DNA of 64,000 nt from Serpula lacrymans var. lacrymans S7.9 (GCF_000218685.1 NW_006763295.1:310001-374000); one strand, 5' to 3'; shown: positions 13,031-26,500, counted from the first letter of the stretch. The notes: a model not told the origin generated them from the letters alone. Translations and numbers: made by a program.

Positions 13031-13787
13031 GAACACGAACTGTAACTCGATCGGTATGTGCTGTACTAGTAGAGTAGATGGAATACAATCAGAGAGGCGG
13101 ATCATGGTAGAAAACCATATGTGGAAGACCCGTATGCTTCTGACTAGCCCGTGAGTGTTTGAAAAATTCTGGTGAGCGTTGGCGTAACAAATGCCAGGGG
13201 GGGCAGGACTTGACTGGTTCTGGGGTATACTTCGCAGCCCATGGAGTGACTTCAATGTCGAGGAGCCCAGCGGCATGTGGGGAACCCTGGGTGATATGCG
13301 AATCAGCCTTGTTCGATCCTATCTAAGTCTATAGCTAGGATATATATATATAATTTATAAACACGTCCACGTCAAGCCCCTATCGTACATTCTAACAGTA
13401 TCAAAGTCGCCATTGCACCAGTAGCTTGTTTTAAGTGTTTTAAAGATATGTTGCCAAGAAAGTGCATTCGTATCGTCCACCCTTGAACAGATATACGCAA
13501 GTGTGGGGGGGGGGGATATGGGCTTGAGCTAATACACCCAGAATATCGTAAAGATGCACATGAAAAATCTGTAAATATTCCAGGAGTGTGACAAGATAAA
13601 AGGACAAAAAGAGAAAATAATGTGGAATAGAGGATATCAACAACAGTAATAGTACCGATTCTAAGATTTCAGCTACACACAAACCCACATCCCCCTCACA
13701 CACACACACACACACAGAGAGAGAGAGACAGACACACACGAAAAGACAAGAAAGAAAGAAAGAAAGGAAAAAGAGTAAACAGAGTCC
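13031..13787. other. Convergent intergenic region
   Basis: Separates the 3' ends of the TFIIIC subunit and the chitin synthase. Contains a G-run (about 13504-13515) and a CA/GA microsatellite. ORFs here run through low-complexity sequence and are not believed. Confidence 0.6.
13696..13740. repeat. (CA)n(GA)n microsatellite
   Basis: Compound dinucleotide run of CA units followed by GA units and a short ACAC tail, just beyond the chitin synthase stop codon. Confidence 0.85.
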
Positions 13788-16700
13788 TTAAAACTTCCCT
13801 CCAGGGTCCAACGGACCCAACGGCCCATACCTCTCTCCAGACCCCGTCCGTCCCCCACCTCGTGATGCATCGCGTATCGGCGTCGTGAAAGACATGGGAG
13901 GTATAGCCGTCGGCGTCACAGGCCCGCCGGCACCAGGCGACGTCGAGCGCGTCAACGGCGCATACCCATTCAACAGCTGCGCCGACGCGTTATCCGCAAG
14001 CTGATATCTCGCGCCAAACGACGCAGACTGTGGCGTCCGCTCCGGCGTCGTCATCGTCGTCGGCAGCTCCTCCTCCCCATCCTCAAACCCACTCTCCAAC
14101 ATCGCCTCCAACTCTGCGCCGTCTAGCACTTTCCCACCCTCGATCGTGTCTGCGGGGACGAAGAGGCCGAGGGGCGGAGGTGGGTACTGTGAGTTGTACT
14201 CGTTGTATCCCCCGATCTGCGGACCCCAGTGGTCGTCTTCGGAAGAGGTGACGGAATAGGTATCCGAGCCTTCCGACTGATGGCTCCTCACATCCCTGCG
14301 CGCGCTCAACAGGTCGTTTTCGCCCGTATAGTACCCCCCATGCATCCGCTCGAAATCTCTTCTTCGTCTCTCTTCTCGTTTGATCTTTCGGAGCCGAGAG
14401 CGCTCCCAGTCTTCCCAGCGACGCAGAGGCACCGACGAGCCGTCAAAGACGCCTTCGCCGGCGCCGTGTCCCTCCCCCTTCGCCTCTCCCTCCACCTTCC
14501 TCGTCTCTCCCCACGAGAAATCATCGAAATGCCAAAACGCGTAGACGGGCAGGACGAAATTCCATATAGGCAGCGCCGCGAGGTAGATCAGCATCCAGAA
14601 CACGTACACGATCTTTCGCGTCGTGATCAAGATCAGGACGGCGGGGAGACCGAGGACGGAGACGAGGAGCATGAGGGGGATGGCTTCTTCGAATGTTTTG
14701 GGCGGTGTGAGGATCATGTTGACGATCAGCATGTAGGTGAGGCCGATGGCGATGGGAAGGACGACGGTGCCGAGGAGGTCCATGAAGACGACGAATTGCA
14801 TGCTGAGACAGAACGTCCCGCAGAGGTTGCGCACGAGGACGAGTTCCATGAGATTATGGATAGTAGAGTTGATCCAACGCCGGCGTTGTGAGAGGAGTAC
14901 AGAGAACGTATCAGGAACGACCGTTCGGCATCGAGCCTGGGGTAAGAACAACATTTTGCGATTCGGAAACGTACGGAGGAGGATGGTGGTCAGGAAACGG
15001 TCTTCGCCGAGGAGGAGGAGGTTCTTCTGGTGGAGGGTGTGGACTTCTGTTTGACTGTATTCGCGGACGATCTCTGGTTTGGTGATGAGAGGGACCCAGT
15101 CGTTGCCTGAATCTCTGCGGGCTTTGAGGCGGAACATGGAGAAACAGCCTGGTAGGCAGGAAACACCTCCGAATACGGATTCAAAGGCTTTGGCGAGGTG
15201 GTGAGAGATGAAGTACTCGAATACTTGGATGGCTGTGACCCAGGACTGTCGTTTGTTGGCTATACGCGTCTCACCGCAGACGCCCATGATGAGCTGGTCG
15301 TGATGCATGCAGTTTACCAAGTACTTGAGAGAGTCGGGGAACACTTTCGTATCGGCATCCACCTGCAGCCAAGGTAAGAGAAGAAAAGTCACGGATAAAC
15401 GACGGTACGTACCATTAAACAGACTTCAAAGAAATCAGGGGTCACGCCCATAAGCACGTGAAGCTTTCGGAATAGGTCAAAATCCAAAGGTGTCATCCGA
15501 TCGTTGTAAGTGACACGAGAGAAAAAGTTCATGAGGATGAGTTGACTGTCCCGTTTACCGCGATTGCCTGGTTTCTTCTCTGAAGAAGCCTCTGCCTCCG
15601 TTCCACATTTGACTATGATCACAGTAGGAGTCCTACGGCCCGCAATGGCTGGAAGATAACATCAAGGATTTGCTGCAGCCCATGAAAAGAAGCAACTTAC
15701 TGTAATGACCGGCATAGATCATAGCCCGGTTTTCCCTCTTGGAACTGAGCCGATGGCAAAGTAACTCATCGGTGTGGGGTTCCCAAAGCGAGGATCCGCT
15801 TCCAACAAGCTAACACAGATATCTGGCGTACTCTTCTTTTCGCCTGCTCCCGTGATCATGCCATCGGCAACGATGAACAACAACTTGCGCCTATCCGAGT
15901 ACTCCGTCAGCGATATAGAATCCAGGGTCGTCCGTAGCGACTCCTCGCCTTCCGAATAACACGTCACGAGGCAGATTGCAAACAACTCTGCACCGATCTG
16001 AGCGAGACTCATTACTGGGGGCGCGTTGTCGGTCGAAGCGATGAGCGTCGTGCTCGAAGACATGGCGAGAGACCGCATGGATTTGTTGTTAGTGGCTGGA
16101 GGCTTTGCGAGTTTTCCATTCTTTGGCCCAGCCCAAGGAGCCGTCCCTGTTTTGTTGTCGATCGAGATATTAGCGCCCTCCGGTAACACGGCCGGACTGA
16201 TCGCGGACCGGTTAAGGTGCATCGTATCGGGTGGACCAGCGAGCCTCTCTGACAAGAACCAGTTGAAGACGCAGGCCATGGCGAAGCGGACAAAGACGAG
16301 GGAGAGGATGACGATGAGGCCGACATACAAGAATAGGGAGGAGATGAAGCATCCGGGAGTGACTTTGTCGATGTTACCGGCGTAGTAGCGCTGAGTCAGG
16401 CACGGGATGGCGGATTTGATATCTGATCTGGCGTAAAATAGCATGGTGCCGTCTTTTCCACTTGAAGGGTCTTGGTTTCGCAGGACTGTGCGTATGGCGA
16501 GGTCGAGGTCGTCGCCTGGGATGGGGTTGTGGTGTAAGCTCATGTAAGGACCCATGTTGAGTACTGCGCCGTCGATGACAAAGTAATTTGAGAGATTTGC
16601 GACTTGGCTCCAGTCGTAGCCGACGAGAAGGGACATGCTGAGGATGTCCAGCTGGGAGAAAGTGGAAGATGAGTTGAGGGGACCGAGTGGACAGGGCGTG

Positions 16701-17350
16701 GCGGTGTTGCAGGGTGCGTCGAGGGCGGCACGAAAGCTGAGTCCGTCGCAGGCGGGGTAGTTTGAGGCTGAGCGAGTGAAGTAGGGAGTGATATCCTGGC
16801 CTGGCTGCTGGGAGGTGAGTTGGAACAAGTCGACGCCTGTGGGAGACTTTGCAGCGGTGATGTTGAAGAGGACGCCCTGTACGCCGAGAGACTCTGCGAC
16901 TGAGCCCATTGTAGAGTACGTTGCAGGGTTGTTGCCCGAGTCGCTGGGACAGAGGACCTTCTGTGTTCCGACGGTGATGAAACCGACGGCGAGACAGAGG
17001 AGGACGATGATGAAGCAGAGGGCTATTTTCTCTCTCCAGGCCTGGATCATGGTCTTGTCGCGCAGACCGCCTATTGAGCTGAGGACAAAGGAGGGTGCCC
17101 AGAAGGTGATGACCTGCGAGAAGAGACGCCATGCGTCGAAACCACCGCCAAAAGAAGGGACGGGGATGGAGCCAGAGGCGGAGGGGGTGAGGGAGGAGGG
17201 GGGATTTATGAGGGGGACGGGGGCCACACTCCGCTCTGGGCGAGTGAGCGTCTTGGTTCTGCGGACAGTGGTGCCCGACGAGATGGGTGCACGGCTGGTG
17301 GGTATGGGCACGTCGCTCCTGCCATGTCGTGCTGCAAACGACGAGGCCAT
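13788..17350 (-). CDS. Chitin synthase, class IV type (Chs3-like), with apparent 1-nt frameshift
   Basis: Plasma-membrane enzyme polymerising UDP-GlcNAc into chitin. Exons are 17350-15701, 15648-15413 and 15362-13788. The N-terminus has a membrane segment ([20 protein letters not shown]). The catalytic part includes [12 protein letters not shown], the [12 protein letters not shown] block, GEDRFLTT, and the QRRRW signature, followed by several membrane helices and a Ser/Pro/Asp-rich tail. The summed exons are 3,461 nt, one short of a multiple of three. Near 15750 the frame reads FAIGS and then [12 protein letters not shown], while the conserved continuation [13 protein letters not shown] lies one frame over and splices correctly into TIAGRRTP. 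Either the assembly lost one base or the allele is broken. Length and domain order otherwise fit class IV. Confidence 0.9.
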
Positions 17351-17455
17351 GTCCGCTGTTTGTGATGCACAATGGCCGTAAAAGAGAGACGAGGGAATGT
17401 CAGGAATGTCGGGAATGTAAGTCCCATGTAAAAAGACGTCGGGTGAAGAGCCGCC

Positions 17456-18232
17456 NNNNNNNNNNNNNNNNNNNNNNNNNNNNNNNNNNNNNNNNNNNNN
17501 NNNNNNNNNNNNNNNNNNNNNNNNNNNNNNNNNNNNNNNNNNNNNNNNNNNNNNNNNNNNNNNNNNNNNNNNNNNNNNNNNNNNNNNNNNNNNNNNNNNN
17601 NNNNNNNNNNNNNNNNNNNNNNNNNNNNNNNNNNNNNNNNNNNNNNNNNNNNNNNNNNNNNNNNNNNNNNNNNNNNNNNNNNNNNNNNNNNNNNNNNNNN
17701 NNNNNNNNNNNNNNNNNNNNNNNNNNNNNNNNNNNNNNNNNNNNNNNNNNNNNNNNNNNNNNNNNNNNNNNNNNNNNNNNNNNNNNNNNNNNNNNNNNNN
17801 NNNNNNNNNNNNNNNNNNNNNNNNNNNNNNNNNNNNNNNNNNNNNNNNNNNNNNNNNNNNNNNNNNNNNNNNNNNNNNNNNNNNNNNNNNNNNNNNNNNN
17901 NNNNNNNNNNNNNNNNNNNNNNNNNNNNNNNNNNNNNNNNNNNNNNNNNNNNNNNNNNNNNNNNNNNNNNNNNNNNNNNNNNNNNNNNNNNNNNNNNNNN
18001 NNNNNNNNNNNNNNNNNNNNNNNNNNNNNNNNNNNNNNNNNNNNNNNNNNNNNNNNNNNNNNNNNNNNNNNNNNNNNNNNNNNNNNNNNNNNNNNNNNNN
18101 NNNNNNNNNNNNNNNNNNNNNNNNNNNNNNNNNNNNNNNNNNNNNNNNNNNNNNNNNNNNNNNNNNNNNNNNNNNNNNNNNNNNNNNNNNNNNNNNNNNN
18201 NNNNNNNNNNNNNNNNNNNNNNNNNNNNNNNN
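17456..18232. other. Assembly gap (777 N)
   Basis: Run of undetermined bases. It lies between the chitin synthase start and the body of a plus-strand gene, so it hides the promoter region and the 5' part of the phosphatase gene. Confidence 1.
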
Positions 18233-19944
18233 CAGTCATGTTCGATGTCCCCCTCGCATACTCCCTAGATCGTGTCGCAGGCTACGCACACCTCTTCCCC
18301 AGCCTTCCGTCCCCCGTCCCATTCATACCCATCCGCACTTCCCCAGGCCCACCGCATACCCCGCCCCCCGCATTCCCACCCCAAAGGAAAATATCCGTCA
18401 GCGAGGCCCTCCAAGCAGCCATAAGCAGCAAACTCACATCAGCAACCCAAATGCCTCCTGCCATATCCAAGGTATTGTCCTTGAAAAGTGCCATGACGTC
18501 CCTCTCCAGAGCACGCTCTGTTAGGGAGTCGGGCGTGCCCTCCCAAAAGAGTGCTGGCGTCCACCGACAGTCTACCAGCATTGCGGTGTCTGTCAACGCA
18601 CGACCTCCCGCGAGTGCAAGCTGCTATATACATTCTTTACCCGGTGTTCTTGATACCGTCCAGTCTATTTATCCAGGCGCAATCGACGTCCCAAAGCTAT
18701 CGACTCGGCAACTGTGCGTATCTTACTCTCCTTTTTATTCATCGCTGATGTTATATATACGAACAGCGTACCCCCCTACACAAGCGTACCACGTCTCAGA
18801 TCACCTCTCATCACCTCGTCCTCCTCAACATTCAGGACCGTCACAGCCTCGCTACGCTCTCCCTCCGTCCGCCTCACCACACCCAAACAATTCAGACTCG
18901 GCAACCTCTACCTCTCTTCATGCCCCGGAAAAAAAGGTGAGCACCCCGCGCCCACCTCCGCAGACCGAGATTCGGAACTGACATCACGTCTATCGTTATC
19001 GCGATAAAGTCCGCCTGAACGGTCCCGTTAAAGGCAGAAGCGCAGTGTGCAGAGACCTCGAGATCGATCTTCGAAGAATGAAAGATCTAGGCGTGAGATG
19101 CGTCGTGTGGTAAGCCTCGTTTCGTCCTCCATCTCGTGACCCGCCCTCACAGCACCATCCCAAAGCTGTCTAGACGATGAAGAACTCAGCTTTCTCGGCG
19201 CTTCATGGGCGGAGTATTACCAAAAGGCGCACAGCCTCGGACTCGACGTCCTACGGTACGTACCCGCCACTCCCCTATCCCTCATCATAAGTATCCATTC
19301 GTGCCTCCCCCAGCATACCCCTCCCCGAAGGCCTCGCCCCGCTCTCCGCAGAATCCCTCGACGCGCATCTGACGAGGCTGATCGAGACGTACACGCTCCA
19401 CGGGATGCCTATCCTCGTGCACTGTCGCGGGGGCGTGGGCAGGGCGGGGTTGGTGGCGTGTTGTTGGATGCTGAAGCTTGGGTTGTGTGGGTGGATTGAG
19501 ACGGATGTGAGGTCGTCCGCGGGCTTGACGGACGTGTGTGTTGCTTCTACTTCCACTCCCCCGCGTCCGGCCCTGTCACCCTCCCCGTCCCCTTCACCGT
19601 CCCCATCACCCACCTCGTCCCCGTCCCCGATCGCGTCAATGTCGGACGCGGCTTACGCCCAAGACGCCTCCAGCCCAGTCCGGCGCGACACCGTCCAGCT
19701 CGTCGAGCGCGCGATTTCGGTGGTGAGGAGGAGGCGGAGTGTGAAGGCGATTGAGACGCTGGAGCAGGTCAAGTTTTTGGTTGATTTTGTGGAGTATCTG
19801 AGGGTGTTGGGTGTCGATCCGCTTCGTCAGGCTTCCACTCAAAATCCAAACCACGCTCAAGCACAAGCTCAGACGCAGACGCAGATACAGACGCAGGCCG
19901 AGGTGCGTGGTAGCCGGAACGACGATATGGACGTTGGTGCGTGA
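18233..19944 (+). CDS. CDKN3-like dual-specificity phosphatase, 5' end lost in assembly gap
   Basis: Partial gene; its start lies in the gap. Visible exons are 18233-18713, 18767-18936, 19010-19109, 19166-19255 and 19314-19944. The N-terminal part is Pro/Ser-rich. The phosphatase core runs RLGNLYLSSCPGKK, a DLEIDLRRMKDLGVRCVV strand/helix, the loop CLDDEEL (possible general acid), and HCRGGVGRAG. The last is a Cx5R P-loop in which the usual Ser/Thr after Arg is Ala. This pattern fits the CDKN3/KAP family (PF05706), which dephosphorylates CDKs. After the P-loop come a Ser-Pro repeat (near 19575) and a C-terminal Q-A/Q-T repeat (near 19860). Substrate is inferred only from family. Confidence 0.8.
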
Positions 19945-20365
19945 TGGCCGGGGGTCCTGGACGATAGGCAGAAGCTACTTTCATACGGTTACTTCGGAAA
20001 AAAGTGAATGATCAACTTATTTGTGTCATTATTGGATTTCGGAATATACATACCCCCCTTTCAAGTTGCATTGCATTTTTATTTATCACCATTGTACAAT
20101 GCGTTCGGATATACGTATACCTAGTGTGGATGTTGTGTACATAGCCTTTTTGTTACTTGTTGGTATTATACATGATTGTACTTACGGCAATGTTGCAAGA
20201 GACTAATAATCTCGATCACTGCAAAAGGCAAAGTGTCTGTGGCAATTTTTCTTACTGTCCGACTCCGGTCACGAGTGTTCAGCCACACTTCCAAGTTATC
20301 CATCAACTACCATCATTGGACTACCGTCTCTGGAGCGCGCCCTGCGCAGCCTCCTCGCATTAAGG
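19945..20365. other. Intergenic region
   Basis: 3' flank of the phosphatase gene and promoter of DUS1. No gene recognised. Confidence 0.6.
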
Positions 20366-22126
20366 ATGCCTGGAATACTACCCCATAGTCCCACCGCCGT
20401 CGACGGGCCAAAGCAGAAATTGGGCGGATATGAATTGTATAGAACCGTCCTCGGCAGCCCGAAATTCGTCGTCGCTCCGATGGTGGATCAGAGTGAACTG
20501 GTATGTATACTTTCCTGCGAGTGATGGCGTTCTTTTTTTTTTGGTTATGATTGAATATGGATATCACTGTTTTTTTTTTCTTCGACTCTGGCTTTGTTTG
20601 CAAGTGTAGGCGTGGAGGCTGCTGGCGCGTCGATATGGAGCTGAGGTATGTGGGTGTGTACGAGAGGGGGTGATTGATTATTGCATTCACTGACTTGGGG
20701 GATTTCGTTTGTTTGGTTGATTGTCGTTAGCTTGCTTACACTCCCATGATAAACGCAAAGGTCATATTTTCAACGCAGTGCTCCATTCCATCGACACTAA
20801 ACCGAGACCACCCTTTGTTCTCGCACTCTTTTCTTCTTTCTGACAGATGTTCGCAGGCGGCGTACACAAAAACTACCAGGAGCAGAATTTCAACATCCCT
20901 AACGGAGAAGAAGGCGGACCCCTCGATCGACCTCTCATCGTCCAATTCTGCGCCAACAGCCCAGACCAACTTCTCGCCTCCGCAAAAGTCGTCGAGGCCC
21001 ACTGCGACGCCGTCGACATCAACCTCGGCTGCCCACAAGACATCGCTCGGAAGGGGCACTATGGCTCGTTTTTGCAAGACGAGTGGCAGCTAATCTATAA
21101 CCTCGTCCATACCCTGCATAGGAACCTTGCCGTTCCTGTTACGGCCAAGTTTCGCGTGTTTGAGACGGTGGAGAAGACGGTGGAGTATGCGAAGATGCTC
21201 GAACGCGCGGGTGCGCAGATACTGACGTGCCATGGACGGACACGAGAGCAGCGTGGACACAACACAGTGAAGTCTATTCTCAATCCAAATCAAACAGCCT
21301 TTCTCACCCGATATGTTCACTATCTCTAGGGCCTGGCAGATTGGGCTAAAATTCGTGCCGTCAAAGAAGCGGTCTCCGTACCTGTATTTGCTAATGGGAA
21401 TATACTTTATCACTCTGATATTGCTCGGTGTCTTGAAGCTACTGGGGCAGACGGTGTGATGGCTGCAGAGGCCCAGCTGTATAACGCAACGCTATTCGCG
21501 CTTGCTCCCTCCGCAGACCCTGCATTCGACGCGGGCTTGCACCTCCCACACGCGGACCTCGCGCTGGAGTACCTTTCCATCGTCCAAGGGCTCAAAACAA
21601 GAACACCGATAAGCGCGGTGAAGGGACATTTGTTCAAGCTGATGAGGCCTGCGCTGGCGAGAGAGAAAGACTTGCGGGAAAGGTTGGGCAAGATCAAAGG
21701 TGCGGCGTGCATCGAGGGCTATATCGAGGTTGCGGAGGAGATGAAACGTCGCATGGATGTGAGTTGGCCCATTTACCGCTTTGAGAGCTGTTGACTGAGT
21801 GTGATGTTAGCGAGATGCGAGAGAGGCAGAAGGCTTGTCGATAGAAGAGCTTGTGACGATTGAGCCGACGACGGGACTGAAAGTTCTCCCTCATTGGTTG
21901 GCTCAGCCGTATTTCAGACCTCTCCCTTCCGAAGCTGGGCAAAATAGCTGTACGTATACCTTTATGTAGTTCGGAAGATGTGACCTTTTCCAACTCGCAA
22001 TTTAAAGTTGGCGAAGTCGATATCAGCCCCCCATCCAAGAGATCTCACTCGGAGAACGCTCTTGATCAAGGAGGCAAGCTGGAGGATACGGCAAAACGGC
22101 CAAAGCTGGAGTTAGAGCAAGGGTAG
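20366..22126 (+). CDS. DUS1: tRNA-dihydrouridine(16/17) synthase Dus1
   Basis: FMN-dependent enzyme that reduces uridines 16/17 in the D-loop of tRNAs. Seven exons (20366-20500, 20610-20645, 20731-20760, 20847-21266, 21330-21758, 21811-21949, 22008-22126) sum to 436 codons (435 aa). Family hallmarks are KFVVAPMVDQSELAWR, the exon-coded LAYTPMINAK, DINLGCPQDIARKGHYGSFL (the catalytic Cys lies in GCPQ), ILTCHGRTREQ, VPVFANGNI, and GVMAAEAQLYNATLF. Exon 3 is a 30-nt micro-exon. The C-terminal tail is charged (KRSHSENALDQ...RPKLELEQG) and could hold a nuclear signal. Confidence 0.95.
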
Positions 22127-23506
22127 ACGAGACGAGACGAGGGGTTACCACCGATGTTGGCATGGTCATTATTTTTGGGCTTTGTGGAGATGGTTTAAAC
22201 AATGCATGTCCTTATGAGCGATGTACAGACACTGGGATTATGATGTGCAAAAAGACTCGATGGAACAGCTAAGAAGGTGGCCCCCTTACATTCATTTCTC
22301 AGGCTTGAATACACCATCGACCGCTTGTTTGATGTACACAGGAAAACACTGTGCTATTCTTGCTTCTAATTATCCATGCGTCAACTTGATATATGGACGA
22401 TGGCGATGAGATGAACATATCGAAGCGATACTCATGAAATAAATTGAATCGTTGGGAACCGGTCGTGGATCTAGAGTCGCCTTATGTTCACCGGCAGAGC
22501 TTCTGAGCTCTTGCTGATTGCTTCTGGTCAACTGCGGTATCATGCCTCGTGAACTAGCTATATGCGCCTGGAACATCTCAGACGGACGCTTATCCTTGCG
22601 CGAGTATGAGCACAGGTTCGGGGGTAGGAAAGGCTTAATGTCCAGTACCACGGAGATAGTCACAGCATTCACTGGACATACTAGTAAAAGTATAATCAAA
22701 ACCAGCAAGAGAAGCTGACCGAGAATATCAACTGATATCGAACCGGGATGCTATCAAATATTCCACGTACCAGAGATTCTCATGAGTCACCGGCGCGATA
22801 GCAGCAAGTACAGATTAGCGCAGGAAGACACCTGGACCGGCGTGCGTGTGTAACGGAAGGCGCCTCGGTGAGATCCAGAGGCGATTAAAAGGACGACACC
22901 AAGGGCAGGAACAATCACGCGCTGAGAAACGGAGCTTACCTCTGTGAAACAGTTCATGGATAGTAAATGGGGGTCAAGCGAACGTGGATTGCCAGGCTGG
23001 GAGTACCTATACTCGGAGGTACGTTCTGTGCAATCGCTATCGCAGATAACGTGGAAGTCGAGTTTGCTTTGAGATGATTCGTCGCAGATGTTCACCTGTG
23101 AGCTAAATAGACGACGTGTACTCCCTGTTAGCTGTACTGTTAATGTTTGATACAGCGAAATGTTCATCATGATAGAGCGCTGGCGAGGGCTGTGCGCGTT
23201 TGAAGCTATTTGCAGCGGAACGAATGTTAAATGGGCAATACCATTGGCTGCAACGCCAACATTAGTCGAGATATGTTGTATCAAACCCAACTCTAGCATT
23301 TAAGACGTATGAAAGCTGTAGTTGTGGTGTGTGGCAGCAGCGAGGCAAGCGCGCTAATGAGACATTCGCTTGTACTATTTGAGTCGGGAGTTTCCACACT
23401 CTAGTACTTCAGTGCCGCACAGTACACGCACGACCATAAACCTTTCTTTCTTCACCATATACTTCACCGAATAATCCTTGCTCTTGAATTTCTGCTCTTA
23501 AATCTT
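22127..23506. other. Intergenic region with one weak minus-strand gene candidate
   Basis: 1.4 kb between DUS1 and BLM10. Apart from the low-confidence candidate annotated separately, nothing is recognised. Confidence 0.5.
22370..23299 (-). CDS. Possible small membrane protein, unrecognised
   Basis: Tentative. A 170-residue open frame (23299-22787) and a second frame (22708-22370) could be joined by an intron. The first ends with a hydrophobic stretch (VIVPALGVVLLIA) and the second begins with another (LLVLIILLLVCPVNAV). No family is recognised. The only phase-compatible donor I find (GTGTCT near 22825) is weak. It could equally be non-coding. Confidence 0.25.
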
Positions 23507-26500
23507 ATGACAATATCTGTGCTATCTACTCACTGCACCCATGACACGGGTCCGCAGACATATGAGCCTGTGGTTCCGGAGGACATTGATAATTCTTCGG
23601 ATCGCTACATTCAGAAATTGAAGGAATATGCAAGGTCTTTACCATATGCAATCGAGTCCAATGCGAAGATACAGGCTATGCTGGACTTTATATTGCTTCG
23701 CATTACGCAATGTGTTGAGGCAAAAGACTATGACCCTGGACTCATACAGTGGGACAGTATGCTATCATAGTGAGTGAACTGCTCTTTTGTGATCCAGGAC
23801 AAGGTTAAATTAATGAAATGCCAGCTGGTCTATGCTCAAGTATCCTTTTCCGAAAGAGAAAAGAATGAAATTAGCCAAGTTATACTTTCATGTCAGCACA
23901 ACCCCCGGAATGTCCACACAAATTGTCGCCATTTGTGCCGACGGGTTATCGACTTTGACCCGCTCAAAAAAGAAGCTATCTATCGAGGACATGAGGCTAC
24001 CTTGGAAACCTATATATGATATACTCAGCCAAGATTTATTTTTGTCAAGAAGGCAGTTTGAATACAAGTCTGTCTTTGCCCCTTTGCTTCAGGCGTTGTT
24101 TATACTTACATTATATCACAGTCAATTGTCATGGTGCATGGGCTATATTGCCGATATAGTACGACGTTTTTTTCATCCTGCTGCTATTGATGAAATGCTG
24201 GCAACTTTTGTGCCTCTTATCAATGGGACGGATTTGAACGTAAGTTGTGGAGAACCGGCGTCGTCTGTTCATTACTCACAACCAGCATTCCAGAGCATCC
24301 TCTCGTCTCAATACTATCTTTTGACCTTCTTACCTTTGACACACCCCCAATCGTATCTCCCCATGTTGAGTCGTTTATGGGAGTCGATCAACTCCTATAT
24401 GTACGATGATAGGATGTTACACTTTTTATCTCGTCTTGCCGAAATGCATGTAGACCCAGATATCAGTGATCCTGCCAAGTTCGAAACTATCCCAGATGAT
24501 GAAAGGTCTGAGGGTGAAGGTCGACCAAAATGGTGTCGTGACGACCTTAAAGAAGACCATGCTTGGTCTGGCCTTTACAAAGATGTCGGAATTTTTACCG
24601 AGCATGAGTGGCACCTGATTATGTGCAAGTGTCTGGCATCAATGGGTGTGTATTTATATGATCAGTTAATTATAAGCTGCCTGGAGGCTTACCACCATAT
24701 GCAGAAATACCTCTCGCAGACGCTGGGTCTTTGACCACAGGTCCTTCCGCAGATAACTCTGCAGGATTTGAGATTGGTAGGCTTCCTAAACCGAGTTGGA
24801 GAATCAGTAAGTATCCCGTATTTATATTGTATCTTGTCCTCACAGTTTTGTTAGCTTCGCTGGCGCGCATCATTGTCTATTCCATGGCGCCTGATGGGCC
24901 AGTCAGTCCAGCGTCCAACGCACCTTCACCGCTCGTCACTCCTGCTCCTTCTGGGGTTAGCACTCCACAGTTGCAAGGCGGATCAGTTGCAGATTACTTG
25001 ACGGTTCCTTTACACAAATTTGGCCACTCAAAAGGCCAGACTTATATTGCTGGATGTAAAGCGCTAGATTCACTAGCTAGGCTGATTGCATCTACTGAAC
25101 ACTTTTTTCATCCAACCAATTCTGGTAGTTGGACAAATGATGTAAGTAGTGTCAAAGGCGTCATACTAGCCGACAGTCTTTCTGTCCTTCTGTCAAATAT
25201 TTTCTGACTGGTTTCGCCCAATAGCTGAGTTCCTTCATCAAATACATTGTGTATGAGTTCAACAAACGTAATGAATCCATTTTTTCAACTTGGTATCGCA
25301 TCCTCACATTGACTGTATACAGGTTGGCATGAAGAAGAGAAACCCGATTGCAAGACTCCTAAGGTACGTTATTGGAGTGGTCTGAGGCGCTTTTAAGCTA
25401 ATGATAACTCAGGCTCGCCGGTTGACACGGCTGATGAAACGCGAATTAGTCAAATGTCTCAGGACAGTGGTTCTTCTTGCCATGTTCTCACAAGATTCTG
25501 CTACAGTAACCAGTATTCAAAGTGCTCTCAAGTCTATGAGTCTTTTAGAACCAGATCTCATCTTGCATCCCATTCTTGAAAGAGCCATTCCTTCTTTGGA
25601 AGCCCTGGTAGAGGTTTGTCGTCTATGTTATATGTTATGTTTCTGTCATCTTGCTACCCAGTCGTACGTTTAGACCCATCGAACACTTGCAGTCATCAAG
25701 GCGCTGGGTGCTGTAGCACCGGCTCTTGTATCTCGTGAAGTATATTACCCGGGAGGAAAATATCTAATTCAGATACTTCAGCTTTTAATTCCTGGTATTG
25801 ATCTCGTAAGATTTCACTTAACTCTCTGTCCCTTTGCTGATATATCTTTACGTATTTGTGTACAATGCCTAGAACGACCCTTCCAAGACTGTATGTTTTA
25901 ATTTAAGCGCAGATCTCAAGCAAGTGATTGACCCCTTTTTAGCTTTGTACGACAGGTTTCCTTGCAGAAATATCCCAGTACATAATGTTCAAAGACCTGA
26001 CGTCTTCTGAAGACTCCAAGTTTCTTGATTCACCAGAGCAAACTCCCCTAGATACCACGAATGGCTTTATTACTTACGATAGCTCAGATCAAATTGCGGA
26101 AAACGAGCTATCTAACGAGGACGAAGACAAGATTTTGAAAGATACTACTGGAAGCTTTGCCACCTGGCTTGGTGATTTGATTGGACGAATCATTCAACTA
26201 CTCGAGAATCTCCCGGAAGAGGGTGTGGGCGGAACGGCAGGAGGTACCACTGAAGGTGAGCTGGTCGTTGAATGCCAGCTCACAACGGAAAATTTACTTT
26301 GTTACAGTACAGGTTGTGGATGCGGTGACTGGAGCCTTCAACCAGATCTGTGTTCATCTATCAGATTCCCTCTTTGATCTCGTATTAAAGATGATATACG
26401 ACTACGCGAGTACAAACGTTCGTTCGAATGCCGTCCGTGCCATTCACCAGTTGGTGGAATGTGTTGCAAATGCGAACCCAGAGAAGACGCTGGCGAAGTT

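Noticed and set aside
14229..14891. 220-codon plus-strand frame
   Set aside because: Antisense shadow of the chitin synthase exon; Asp/Glu/Gly-rich translation typical of the complementary strand.
16374..17372. 332-codon minus-strand frame beginning MCITNSGHG
   Set aside because: Shadow of the chitin synthase N-terminus in another frame; composition is Arg/His/Pro-rich with no domain.
17287..18981. Long open frames crossing the run of N
   Set aside because: They are open only because undetermined bases carry no stop codons.
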